Shown: one piece after another, positions 48,898-58,075 of the stretch
Layout of the letters: each line of letters begins with the position of its first letter
Position numbering within the stretch: the stretch's first letter is position 1
Assembly (NCBI RefSeq): GCF_026262505.1
Contig: NC_067206.1
Location: 17,877,319 to 17,941,318, forward strand
Origin: Trichomonas vaginalis G3
Taxonomy: Eukaryota > Parabasalia > Trichomonadida > Trichomonadidae
Direction: 5' to 3'
Length of the DNA: 64,000 bases
Translations under genes and position numbers: made by a program
The notes under the pieces: model-generated
Database searches by the model: none
Told to the model about the DNA's origin: nothing
Seen by the model: only the letters and a program-made list of their open reading frames with translations

Positions 48898-51044
48898 ATG
48901 CCCCATATAGAATGGATAGAAAGTCTGCTAGAATAAAAGCAGAGTTACAAAGATATGGTTGGAGAGTTTCGAAGAATTTTAAATATAGAAGGGAAGACCC
49001 ATAAAAGTCTATGACAAATTGTCTGGTCTTCGCTACGAAATGGATTTGGAAACAGCACGTGCAAATTATCCAAACAGACTAGAGAGGTTAGAAGAAGAAC
49101 GTCTTATGGACATGCCTTTCGATGTTAGTGAACCTCAAGTTGAAGGACACGACGGCTTTGCCAGATTCTACTGGAAACATGACGAACAATTGCATCCTTT
49201 GAGAAGGAAAAAAGGTAGTGCAGAGGATGGTCATGCTCCCATGGAAAGAACAAGATATGCATATGAAAAGTATCGTGAAGTTAGAAGTCAAATTACATCT
49301 GGTCGAACCTTTACAGTAAACTTTGACGAAGGAAAGAACAAAGAAGGCTTCATGGGAGTACTTGCTGCAATTCAAGACGGAAATATGAAAGGACACAATC
49401 TCAGATTGACCATAACAGATTTGGATGGTCACATTTACTATGCACATGGCAATGAACAAACAGCCGCAAAACTTCTTGACGCTTTCAGACTACAAAGAGA
49501 GAACAAATGGTTGACTCCGACTCAGACATTTTGAATGCAATTGAAGGAATTGCAAGTGTCAAGTTCGAATGGCACCAACCTAACCCTCAAGCAGTCAGAC
49601 AACATGCTGGATACTTCCCGTTCATAAATAAGTCTGACATTGACTTGACAAGGTATGGAATTTACAATTCAATTGAAACAATTGTCAATGAACCTTGCAT
49701 TCTTACATGTCTCAGGAACTCTGGTCTTGTTACAGATGAGAAGATGAAGTATCTTGAGTCATGTGTGAAGACAAGGTACATTCTCAGAGGTCAATTGGCA
49801 AAAATTGCACCGTTGGCAAATGTCAATATCCGAGTCAACATACCTACAGCTAAAGGTTCTTCACATGACGACTATGTTGTTGAGTTCAATTTACCATGGT
49901 TGAAGATTGTAATTGTCCACAACCACTTCATGTTGAACGAAAGTCTTACAAACCCATTGTTCGGAAAAGGCAAGTGCAACATTGTCAGAGCTGAAACATT
50001 CTTTTCGAGAAAGGTTTGTTGGAACCAATTCCAGATGACAAGCTGACAGAAACTTTTGTACCAAAAGACGAAACAAACTTTTCATTGTTAGCAAGACCAG
50101 AAAGTTGTTCCAGACAAAGTTCTAGTACAAAAGAAGTACACAGTTCCACAAGGAGTTGGATTGTTCGGATACCAACCTGAACCAGAAGAACTTCCAATGA
50201 GGTTGCAAGAACTTCAAGATGCTATAAACAAACTTCCATTGAACATCCAATTGACGTCAAATTGTATTGGAGAGCATCTGAGTTAGGTCAGAAGGTTTTA
50301 TATGAAACAGGTTGCTTCGACGATGTTTATGAGATAACAGGAGAAGTTTCTCAGAAGATAAGAGACTCACTTGAATTTCCACAAACTGGACCAATTGGTT
50401 GCGACAAGTTCGACTCAGATGAAAAGATATACTATGTCGACCTTAACGCTGCATACATGAGGTTTGTCCAATATATTCCGACTGGAATTCCAAACGAAGA
50501 TGGTGAGTTCCCGGGAAGGAACTATACAGTTGGAAAAGTCATACAACAACTGTATGATATTAGGAAAGCTTCAAACCCCAAACTTGCAATGACACTCAAA
50601 TTGCTTATGAATTCGACATGGGGATATTCCATTAAGAAACCTCAAGAAGATGAAGAGTAAACATTATGAGAAGGTCGACAACTTTGTTGAAAGGTTTTCT
50701 CCTTTTGTTTTGAAGTACGAATTCACTCAAGTCAAAGTGGCTTAGTAACCACATTAAAACCTATTGTCGAACATTGGTCTTACCCTCAGTTCGCAAAGGC
50801 AGTCCTTGACAACTACAACAAATTCTTCTCCGAAGTCAAATCCAAGGTGAAGGTTTACTATGAGAACATTGACGCACTCATGACGAACGAAGAAGGATAC
50901 AACAAACTCATTGAAATGGGAATGGTCGGTGAAAAGATGGGCTGTTTTAAGCTAGATAAGGTATTTTCCGAAGTTCATGTCCTCTCAAGCGTAAGTATTG
51001 GGCATACTTGAAGACGGCACAGAATAAAACATTGCATGAAATAA
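48898..51044 (+). pseudogene. Family B DNA polymerase of Maverick B
   Basis: Counterpart of 25653..27805 with the same TTTTTATAAAAATG start. The amino basic region and palm motifs (YYVDLNAAYMRFVQ, LMNSTWGYSIKKP, YENIDALM) are recognisable. Broken several times. Its end coincides with the left border of the variable island. Confidence 0.75.
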
Positions 51045-51053
51045 AAATTTATT

Positions 51054-51072
51054 TTAAAAAGTGACATTTTTT
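51054..51072 (+). promoter_or_regulatory. GTGACA-type promoter at the start of the B island
   Basis: TTAAAAAGTGACATTTTTTA, 15 bases before the ATG at 51087, matching the motif before island genes in copy A. Confidence 0.5.
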
Positions 51073-51086
51073 AAATTTTATTTGAA

Positions 51087-51143
51087 ATGTACGCTGAGTT
51101 TGTTAGTGAACCTCAAGTTGAAGGAAACTTGTTTGTTAGATGA
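51087..51143 (+). pseudogene. Polymerase-like peptide remnant
   Basis: MYAEFVSEPQVEGNLFVR shares VSEPQVEG with the amino region of the Maverick polymerase (DVSEPQVEGHDGFARFYW). It lies behind its own GTGACA-type promoter. It looks like a piece of a diverged polymerase-type gene at the island edge, perhaps left by recombination. Confidence 0.35.
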
Positions 51144-51194
51144 GAATATGAAATGGCATACCATTTTTAAAACAATATATTTTACATATATTAA

Positions 51195-52056
51195 ATGCTT
51201 CAGGTTGAAAAACAACGAACAAAAGTAGCAGATACAAAACCGTTAGACTATATCTTTACAAATGCTGGTAGGACTATTTCAGATGAAGAAATTTCATCCC
51301 GAGCATACAGGTTTGACTATCCAATTCGTTGGCTTCAAAGTCCTTCAGATGCAAAGGCAATAGGATTTAGAAGAGTTTTGTTTTCAAATAGAACTAACGC
51401 ATTTATGTTCGCAGTATATTTTCATGGGCAGTATAAAGGTTCTGATGGTCTAATAGACAAATTTGACGAAATGAGAATCTTTACAGTTCGTTCAGACGAA
51501 AGTCTTGAGAAAACTCTAAATGACTTTCAAACTCAAATGAACAAATATTATTTTGGGAATTTCAAAAAAATACCACTCTTTACTAAATGGAACATACTAT
51601 CTGAAACTAGAATATGACAAGATGAACTCCACCGTTTCATTTCAAAAGATTGAAATTAACCCTCCAAGAGATACAGAGTTTTTATTTTGGGAAGTAGACA
51701 AACGTTCTTGGGCACAATTTCTTCGGTTACTAAACCAGAACGAACCATTACCACCAGATGGTCCATTTAAATTTATACTTCCACCAGCAGATTTGACAGT
51801 TTATAGAAACGTGTTTGACCCTCAAAATGTTATGTGTCATGCAAGTTTCAGTTCAAGCAACAATAGTTTTCTATGTATTGGTAAGGACTTTTATGACTTT
51901 GCTTCTAAATTCTACGAACCACCTAGTAACAGTTTCTCTGACTTTCAAGTTTGGTTCACAACAAATGGTGTGCAACATATTATTCCATTGTACTATGACT
52001 TTTATCTCGAATTGTCTTTCATATTTAACTACGGAAAAGTGCTGAAAAAGTATTGA
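51195..52056 (+). pseudogene. Second member of the conserved virion-like family (B island)
   Basis: MLQVEKQRTKVADTKPLDYI, FDYPIRWLQSPSDAKAIGFR and, near the end, CHASFSSSNNSFLCIGKDFY with PPSNSFSDFQVWFTTNG. Clearly related along its whole length to 33727..34575 but far more diverged than A is from B. An extra copy of this family in the island suggests capture from another Maverick, not simple duplication. Lightly broken. Confidence 0.65.
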
Positions 52057-52064
52057 AAAATAAT

Positions 52065-52492
52065 GTTTATGTTAGCATGTTAGATCTAACACGTTTTCTA
52101 ACACGTTTTCTAACATCGTAGAAAACTCAAGACTTCTTTCATCGTAATGAGCGTTAAATGTTGATCAAGACTTCTTAACACGTCTAATGAGTTAAATGAC
52201 CCAAAAATAATGTTTATGTTAGAATGTTAGATCTAACACCTTTTCTAACACGTTTTCTAACATGGTCTAAAACTCTCGAAAATCATGAAATTTACACCAA
52301 AAATAATGTTTATGTTAGAATGTTAGATCTAACACCTTTTCTAACACGTTTTCTAACATGGTCTAAAACTCTTGAATTTTCATGAATTTTACACCAAAAA
52401 TAAAGTTTATGTTAGAATGTTAGATCTAACACCTTTTCTAACACGTTTTCTAACATGGTCTAAAACTCTTGAATTTTCATGAATTTTCCCGA
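52065..52492. repeat. Left block of iterated TTAGATCTAA repeats
   Basis: About four copies of a roughly 95-bp unit: TAATGTTTATGTTAG, the palindrome GTTAGATCTAAC, two CTTTTCTAACACGTTTTCTAA blocks, CATGGTCTAAAACTC, and GAATTTTCATGAATTTT. The first copy is diverged. The block ends about 60 bases before the start codon of 52555..53517. It is inverted relative to 53520..54060. Confidence 0.85.
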
Positions 52493-52554
52493 AATAAAAA
52501 ATAAAGTTAGTTTTATTTTTTTTTATTTTTTTATTTTGTATGTAAGAACAGAAA

Positions 52555-53517
52555 ATGTCAACAATCGGCACAACAACAGTTCAAGCCACGAACGGCGGGA
52601 CTCTGTCCACAACAACAGCACCAAACTCTTTAGTTATGAATCCTACGTCAATGTTGGTAGAGATGAAAAACTTCATTCCTTCTTCATATACTTTCGAAAC
52701 AAAAATCCAGAAGATAAAGCAGGAATTGTTAACAAGTAATTTAGACTGTAGTGCGAAAGATGAAACAAATGAACAGTATCTTTATGACATGCAGGACATT
52801 ATTGACCATTTACCCAAACTACCTGAAATCCAACAACAAAAGCTCACTATTCCTGAATTCGATGAAATAGAAGTGAAACCAACTGACTCAGTAGAAATAA
52901 AGAAGTTCATACGAAAGGTAAACTATGAGTTTCTAGGATTTCATTGCAACCATAAGGTTATGGACAAAGATTGCGACATGGTATATAAGAATGTTTCTGA
53001 CATATATAAATCCGGGGAGTTTAAGACCTACGACAACTTTGTTTCGTTAGTTGCTGAATGTGTTTGGGAAATAAGAGATAAAGATAGAAGAGGTAAGGTA
53101 TGGAATGAACAGATAAAACCAGCAACTTTTGAGTTAAAGAAAACCATTGACGCCTTGGTTGTTTTAGCAGGTAAGGTTTCAGAATATAACGCAAAAATGA
53201 ACCCGCAATGTTCTAAATGTAAAGCAGCAATGAGGAAATATAACTACTCCGTCAAAGAGATAGAACGTATGCGAAACGACTATGCAGACTTAAAGAAAGA
53301 AGCAGAAAAGCCAGCAGAAGATAAAATGGACATGTTAGCATTTCTTAATAAAAATTATCCAACAGCAGAAGATTTCCTTCTATCTGACGTCAAGAAGAAG
53401 TATAAAGAAACTTTCGGTATCGTTAAAACTTTTGACATACTGACAGAAGAAATAGAAGCTACGAAATTGTTTAGAGTCATGAACCATCGCAACATATACC
53501 ATGTAAAACGCTTGTAA
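52555..53517 (+). CDS. Island protein of 320 residues flanked by inverted repeat blocks
   Basis: MSTIGTTTVQATNGGTLSTT, a Thr-rich amino end. Its first residues and the AT-rich leader ending ATGTAAGAACAGAAA resemble those of the KilA-N genes at 54830 and 55395. The rest is helical and charged, with CSKCKAAMRKYNYSV as a possible metal-binding CxxC and a segment YPTAEDFLLSDVKKKYKETF near the end. No domain can be assigned. Because of its leader and repeats it may be a DNA-binding partner of the KilA-N proteins. Frame looks whole. Absent from copy A. Confidence 0.55.
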   Translation: MSTIGTTTVQATNGGTLSTTTAPNSLVMNPTSMLVEMKNFIPSSYTFETKIQKIKQELLTSNLDCSAKDETNEQYLYDMQDIIDHLPKLPEIQQQKLTIPEFDEIEVKPTDSVEIKKFIRKVNYEFLGFHCNHKVMDKDCDMVYKNVSDIYKSGEFKTYDNFVSLVAECVWEIRDKDRRGKVWNEQIKPATFELKKTIDALVVLAGKVSEYNAKMNPQCSKCKAAMRKYNYSVKEIERMRNDYADLKKEAEKPAEDKMDMLAFLNKNYPTAEDFLLSDVKKKYKETFGIVKTFDILTEEIEATKLFRVMNHRNIYHVKRL

Positions 53518-53519
53518 AT

Positions 53520-54060
53520 AGTTATGTTAGAAAACAGGTGAGAAAACGTGTTAGATCTAACATGCTAACATAAACTTTATTTTTGCTGAATTCCGTATGA
53601 AATTTCATGAGTTTTGTATGTTTTAGACCATGTTAGAAAACAGGTGAGAAAACGTGTTAGATCTAACATGCTAACATAAACATTATTTTTTCTATCTTAA
53701 GGAAATTCACGAAAATTCATGAGTTTTGTGTGTTTTAGACCATGTTAGAAAACGTGTTAGAAAAGAGGTTAGATCTAACATGCTAACATAAACTTTATTT
53801 TTGCTGAATTCCGTATGAAAATTCATGAGTTTTGTATGTTTTAGACCATGTTAGAAAACGTGTTAGAAAACGTGTTAGATCTAACATGCTAACATAAACA
53901 TTATTTTTGCTGAATTCAGCACAAAATTCTGAGTAAAATGGCATATGGCATGTGTCAAACCGTTGAGTTTTCACAAAATTCCAAAAATAACGTTTACCAT
54001 GTAAAACGCTTATGTTAGAAAAAATGTTATTTTCTAATATTCTAACATAAACATTATTTT
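53520..54060. repeat. Right block of iterated TTAGATCTAA repeats
   Basis: About five units containing GTTAGAAAACGTGTTAG, the palindrome GTTAGATCTAAC and ATGCTAACATAAAC, in the opposite direction to 52065..52492. A short copy of the 3' end of the preceding gene (TACCATGTAAAACGCTT) recurs at about 53996..54012, so part of the block was copied with gene sequence. Confidence 0.85.
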
Positions 54061-54198
54061 TGAGGAAAAAAATGAAGGTTCTATACGGTTTCTAACCGTT
54101 AACAAGCTTGCCTTTTACATTCTGCCTGAGGAAGTCTTTAACAAGCTCGTTAATTTCAATTAGGTAAATTGCCTCGTCGGTAGGTTCGACTTCGACCA

Positions 54199-54465
54199 TT
54201 GCTACTGACAGTAGCAGTACTTTTACTGACAGTAGCAGTACTTTTACTGACAGTAGCAGTACTTTTACTGACAGTAGCAGTACTTTATCGTCGAAAACCC
54301 TCTCAAATTTTCCTTTTTACTGACATTAGCAGTACTTTTACTGACAGTAGCAGTACTTTTACTGACAGTAGAAGTACTTTTTCTGACAGTAGCAGTACTT
54401 TTACTGACAGTAGCAGTACTTTTACTGACAGTAGCAGTACTTTTACTGACAGTAGCAGAGATTTT
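54199..54465. repeat. 21-bp tandem repeat TTTTACTGACAGTAGCAGTAC
   Basis: About four copies (54199..54285) and eight copies (54310..54465), separated by 25 unrelated bases. Each unit contains the inverted pair ACTG..CAGT. The reading frame through it (FTDSSSTFTDSS) is a by-product. Function unknown. Confidence 0.9.
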
Positions 54466-54474
54466 TATCGTCCA

Positions 54475-54598
54475 ACCTTACAAATGTAAACTTATATCGT
54501 TCTATTTTCTTCACTAGGGTCTAACACCAAAGTAACCTTACAAATGTAAACTTATATCGTTCTATTTTCTTCACTAGGGTCTAACACCAAAGTAACCT
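54475..54598. repeat. Two exact copies of a 60-bp sequence
   Basis: CAAATGTAAACTTATATCGT and the following 40 bases occur at 54481 and again at 54541 without a difference apart from the last bases. A recent duplication directly next to the tRNA-like sequence. Confidence 0.9.
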
Positions 54599-54636
54599 AT
54601 GTACATGAAATTTCACTGCATAAAAGGAAAAAACCT

Positions 54637-54710
54637 GCGCGAATCGGGATTTGAACCGAGGTCTTCGACGCCTTTAACGAGGTAGCCCATACCACTGAGC
54701 TATGAGCCGC
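54637..54710 (-). tRNA. tRNA-like sequence, anticodon region GTTAAAG
   Basis: 74 nt. It has the internal A box (TAGCTCAGTGGTATGGGC, a standard D-arm) and B box (GGTTCAAATCCCGA, a standard T-arm) at the right spacing. The D-stem pairs GCTC/GGGC and the T-stem pairs TCGG/CCGA. The acceptor ends pair only partly (GCG/CGC), and the anticodon stem is poor, with a TTAA-centred loop. It may be a decayed or unusual tRNA, or a tRNA-derived promoter element. If U33 precedes UAA the anticodon would suit Leu, but there is no long variable arm. The other register would read a stop codon. Confidence 0.5.
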
Positions 54711-54829
54711 TTGCATATTTTTAAGTAAAATATAGTATATTTGTCATACCGTGAAGGATGACCAAACTTAAAAAAAAATAAAGTTAGTTTTTTATAAAAT
54801 ATTTTTTTATCCGGAATATAAAGACAGAT

Positions 54830-55075
54830 ATGTCAACAACAGAGAACACAACAACAGTTATAGTCCATGAAGCTATAAATGAAGAATATGAGTGGATACA
54901 ATATAACAAACAATTGCGTCTAATTCGTTCGGTCAAAGACGATATGTACCAAATGCAAAGTATTTTGACAGCATGTTTTGCTCCAGATACCAAACATACA
55001 GACGATTGGTTCAAAAACCAAAGCACACAAGAACTTTTGAGTGAAATTTCTCTAGACCGACTTTTATCGGTCTAG
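54830..55075 (+). pseudogene. Short KilA-N-type gene copy
   Basis: Begins MSTTENTTTVIVHEAINEEY, NKQLRLIRSVKDDMYQMQSI, identical at the start to the full gene at 55395. It has the same AAGACAGAT leader but departs after about 70 residues. Remnants of the KilA-N core (GYYVHRLLVNAVAMWASP type) recur at 55226..55280 beyond a duplicated stretch. A partial, decayed duplicate. Confidence 0.6.
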
Positions 55076-55160
55076 CCTAAAACACATGAAAATCGTGAAG
55101 AACAGCGACCCAGACTTTTATCGGTCTAGCCTAAAACACATGAAAATCGTGAAGAACAGC
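55059..55160. repeat. 54-bp direct repeat within the decayed KilA-N copy
   Basis: GACTTTTATCGGTCTAGCCT followed by AAAACACATGAAAATCGTGA, present at 55059 and 55113. Also related to CCTAAAACTCTATGAAAATC at 55181. Tandem duplication associated with gene decay. Confidence 0.8.
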
Positions 55161-55394
55161 GAGTAGGGAAGAAACCCTGGTCGCCTAAAACTCTATGAAA
55201 ATCGTGAAAAATTGCCAAACGGTTTGAAAGGATATTATGTACATAGACTTCTTGTAAATGCTGTTGCAATGTGGGCTTCACCTAAAATATATTTTTATTG
55301 AATTCAGCACAAAAATCATGAATTTCCTTAAGATAGAAAAAATAAAGTTATTTTTATTTTTATTTATTTTTTTATTTTGTATGTAAAGACAGAT

Positions 55395-56222
55395 ATGTCA
55401 ACAACAGAGAACACAACAACAGTTATAGTCCATGAAGCTATAAATGAAGAATATGAGTGGGTTCAGTTTAACAAACAACTCCGTCTCATTCGTTCGGTCA
55501 AAGACGATATGTACCAAATGCAAAGTATTTTGAATGCTCTTCGTTCTACAAAGCAAGCATATCATTGGTTTGAAAACCAACAGACAAAAGAACTTTTAGA
55601 AGAATTTCCTCATATGATTGCTTCCCTCGGAAAACCGAGGGAAGAGATTCCGTATGAAAATCGTAAAAATTTGCCAATAAATTTAAGAGGATATTATGTA
55701 CATAGACTTCTTGTAAATGCTGTTGCAATGTGGGCTTCGCCTCGTTATGCTTGGTATATTTACAGACTTCTTGACGAAATTCATAGACAAGAACGTGAAG
55801 AGATGGAAAAGAAACTTCATGCAAAAGATGAAGTCATTGAAGCAAAAGACAAAAGCATTCAGAAAAGAATACCACGTTCGGTACCAAAAGGAAAGGAAAA
55901 GAACTATAAGTATATGATTTATACTGAAGAGATGGAAAATGAAGAAGACAGAGATATGGTTATGTTGCATTTAGTCAGAAGAAACAACAAAAGCTTTTAC
56001 GACCTTGCTAAGATTTACAAATCTGACAGAAATTGGTTCTATCGCGAAAACTTACCGATTTCAATGACACCGAATGAAGATGTGAAACAAATAGTTCAAG
56101 ATACGTTACCTCAAACACACTATGATATGAAAGGTTGTACAATACTTACCTTCAAAGAAGACTTACCGCTACTGAAAGAAAAAATAACAGAGTATTTTGA
56201 CAACTTCAAACAAGTAGAGTAA
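55395..56222 (+). CDS. KilA-N and DUF3627-like DNA-binding protein
   Basis: 275 residues from MSTTENTTTV. The start is chosen by its match to the gene at 54830. The KilA-N core spans about residues 20-130, with NKQLRLIRSVKDDMYQMQSI and the signature GYYVHRLLVNAVAMWASPRYAWYIYRLLDEI (given in part). A helical linker (EREEMEKKLHAKDEVIEAKD) leads to a carboxy domain with YKYMIYTEEMENEEDRDMVM and GCTILTFKEDLPLLKEKITE, like DUF3627 of NCLDV N1R/p28-type proteins. KilA-N domains bind DNA. Frame looks whole. It is the last gene of the B island, convergent to the packaging ATPase. Confidence 0.8.
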   Translation: MSTTENTTTVIVHEAINEEYEWVQFNKQLRLIRSVKDDMYQMQSILNALRSTKQAYHWFENQQTKELLEEFPHMIASLGKPREEIPYENRKNLPINLRGYYVHRLLVNAVAMWASPRYAWYIYRLLDEIHRQEREEMEKKLHAKDEVIEAKDKSIQKRIPRSVPKGKEKNYKYMIYTEEMENEEDRDMVMLHLVRRNNKSFYDLAKIYKSDRNWFYRENLPISMTPNEDVKQIVQDTLPQTHYDMKGCTILTFKEDLPLLKEKITEYFDNFKQVE

Positions 56223-56238
56223 ATTGCACTCTTTATTT

Positions 56239-57114
56239 TTACGCTTGACTTTTTACAATTTGAACTTTGTTTGCGTAGATATGAATTCTGAAAGAAGTAT
56301 GAGGGTCTTGTATGACTTTGTACTTCTCCCAGAGTTCATATCTGTCAAACTTACCTGCCATGGACTCTTTCATAAGTTCCATGAAATCGTCTTCGGACAA
56401 TCCGGGGAAAAGTATAATGTCAGTAAGTATTCTCTTTACATCCTTACTTAAACTCTTTGCTGTCTGTACACATATTACGACTGAGATGTTAAAGTGTCTG
56501 AGCTTCTTAAGAATTCGACACATATCTTGTTCTCTATTCTTAAGCAAAGGATGAGAGGCGAAATCATCTAAGATAAGAAGACATCTATGAGGGTAAGTCT
56601 TCCAATCGTAAGATTGCAATTTCTTCGAAATGTATTCTATCTCTTTCTGTTTGTTTCTGAAGTGTTTCTTCTCTAATATTCTCTGCATTTCCTCATTTGG
56701 GTCTTTAAACTTAGAATTTATATACTCATTTATAGCATTATACTTCAAAACTCTTCTTTGGTACTTCTTTATCCAATCTAACAACTCAGTATCCTTTATA
56801 CATACTAACTTAGACTTCTTTATAATATCTTTGAACGAATTGACGGTTTGGTCAAATTGACCAGAAGTCGAACAAATGACTACTAACTCATAGAATGGGT
56901 TCTTCTCATCTAGTTCTTGTTGTTGTGCAGCCATTTTAAGATAAGTGAAAGTCTTACCCGACCCAGGTGGTGCAATTAGACCTGTTATACCATTCTGAGC
57001 AAATAAGAACTTGTCATGTATAGGTTTTATTTGAGCATTTTCTAACTTCCTCTTGTTCTTGTTTAAAACATTCTCAAATTTCTTGTCAATGTCAGCAAAC
57101 TTTTTTTCTAACAT
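56239..57114 (-). CDS. A32-type genome-packaging ATPase (copy B)
   Basis: Differs from 20942..21817 by about one residue. Walker A APPGSGKTF, Walker B LLILDDFASHPLL. Start chosen at 57114 for the same reason as in copy A (36-base gap to the divergent gene). Frame looks whole, making this the best-preserved gene in both elements. Confidence 0.85.
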   Translation of the reverse strand: MLEKKFADIDKKFENVLNKNKRKLENAQIKPIHDKFLFAQNGITGLIAPPGSGKTFTYLKMAAQQQELDEKNPFYELVVICSTSGQFDQTVNSFKDIIKKSKLVCIKDTELLDWIKKYQRRVLKYNAINEYINSKFKDPNEEMQRILEKKHFRNKQKEIEYISKKLQSYDWKTYPHRCLLILDDFASHPLLKNREQDMCRILKKLRHFNISVVICVQTAKSLSKDVKRILTDIILFPGLSEDDFMELMKESMAGKFDRYELWEKYKVIQDPHTSFRIHIYANKVQIVKSQA

Positions 57115-57150
57115 ATTTTTAGAAAAATTAAAATTTTTATCTTTTAGAAA

Positions 57151-57603
57151 ATGTCGAGCGATTTCGCTATCTATATTCGAGACAAACTTTTTGACAGCAA
57201 AACATCTGTCGACCATAAAATCTTACATAGTGTAAACAAGAAAGGGGAATTTGTTCTAAAGTTCTGTTTCTGGGAATATGACAAGAACCATAAAACATTA
57301 AGCAGAGAAGTCTTAAAATTTGTCAATGACAGACTTGTTGACAGAGATGACGCCTCTTGGAGAGATGAAGTCCAACAAAAGTTCTTAGAATGCAAAGAAG
57401 ACACATGCGCTGTTCTTGAAGATGAAATAAAAAACAGAATAGATGAGCTATTAAAGGACAAAGAACTTTTACATAAATATGGTTGCGCCAAATTTGACAT
57501 AACTCCACCAGAAAAGAAGAAGAGAGAAAAGAAAGAAAAGAAAGTAGAAGAAGAGAAGAAAGAACCTGAACCAGTTCCAGAGAAAAAGAAATTTGACATG
57601 TAA
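57151..57603 (+). CDS. Maverick helical protein with Lys/Glu-rich tail (copy B)
   Basis: 150 residues: MSSDFAIYIRDKLFDSKTSV, CFWEYDKNHKTLSREVLKFV, a helix LECKEDTCAVLEDEIKNRID, then a Lys/Glu/Pro tail ending EPEPVPEKKKFDM. Divergent to the ATPase. Counterpart of 20455..20905, but open throughout. Function unknown. The pairing with the ATPase suggests a packaging or assembly partner. Confidence 0.6.
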   Translation: MSSDFAIYIRDKLFDSKTSVDHKILHSVNKKGEFVLKFCFWEYDKNHKTLSREVLKFVNDRLVDRDDASWRDEVQQKFLECKEDTCAVLEDEIKNRIDELLKDKELLHKYGCAKFDITPPEKKKREKKEKKVEEEKKEPEPVPEKKKFDM

Positions 57604-57620
57604 AAATAAAATTTTATTTT

Positions 57621-58040
57621 TTAGAACATTTCTGGGTCAATGTCAATGTTCTCTTCCTCTTTAGGGGCAAACACTGGCTTAGACTCTAAAATCTTTTTAC
57701 CCAATTTACCTTGAACTTCAACTATCTTAGACTCATAATATTCATAGTCGTCTGCTTTCTTTGGTTCATAAGGTATAACAAGTTTGTATGCTTTGCCTTC
57801 TTTAAGGTTTGAGAACCTTCTGTCAAAACTTTCTTTGACTGCTAACAAACCTTCTATGTCTAAGTCTTCAAATTTCGCACCATTTTTAGTCACAATAGCA
57901 AACTTAACTGGTTCGATGTTCCAAACTTTGCTGAATGAAGACTTTTCAAAATGGTAGAAGTAAACATTCAAATATGTGAATGGGTCTAGTTCTTCTTTAA
58001 GTCTGACATGTACTTGTTTTACTGAAATATATTTCGTCAT
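57621..58040 (-). CDS. Maverick acidic beta-rich protein (copy B)
   Basis: 139 residues: MTKYISVKQVHVRLKEELDP, FTYLNVYFYHFEKSSFSKVW, and an acidic tail EEENIDIDPEMF. Counterpart of 20013..20433. Beta-rich with an acidic end next to the helicase, so an ssDNA-binding role is possible but unproven. Confidence 0.6.
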   Translation of the reverse strand: MTKYISVKQVHVRLKEELDPFTYLNVYFYHFEKSSFSKVWNIEPVKFAIVTKNGAKFEDLDIEGLLAVKESFDRRFSNLKEGKAYKLVIPYEPKKADDYEYYESKIVEVQGKLGKKILESKPVFAPKEEENIDIDPEMF

Positions 58041-58075
58041 CTTTTCTATCGGATAAAAAAAATTTTTTTTAAAAT

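Noticed and set aside
52065-54060. Telomeric repeats
   Set aside because: GTTAGA-like iterations lack the uniform short period of telomeres and occur in both orientations around a gene inside an element.
54199-54489. Frame reading FTDSSSTFTDSS through the 21-bp repeat
   Set aside because: Pure tandem repeat without other coding features.
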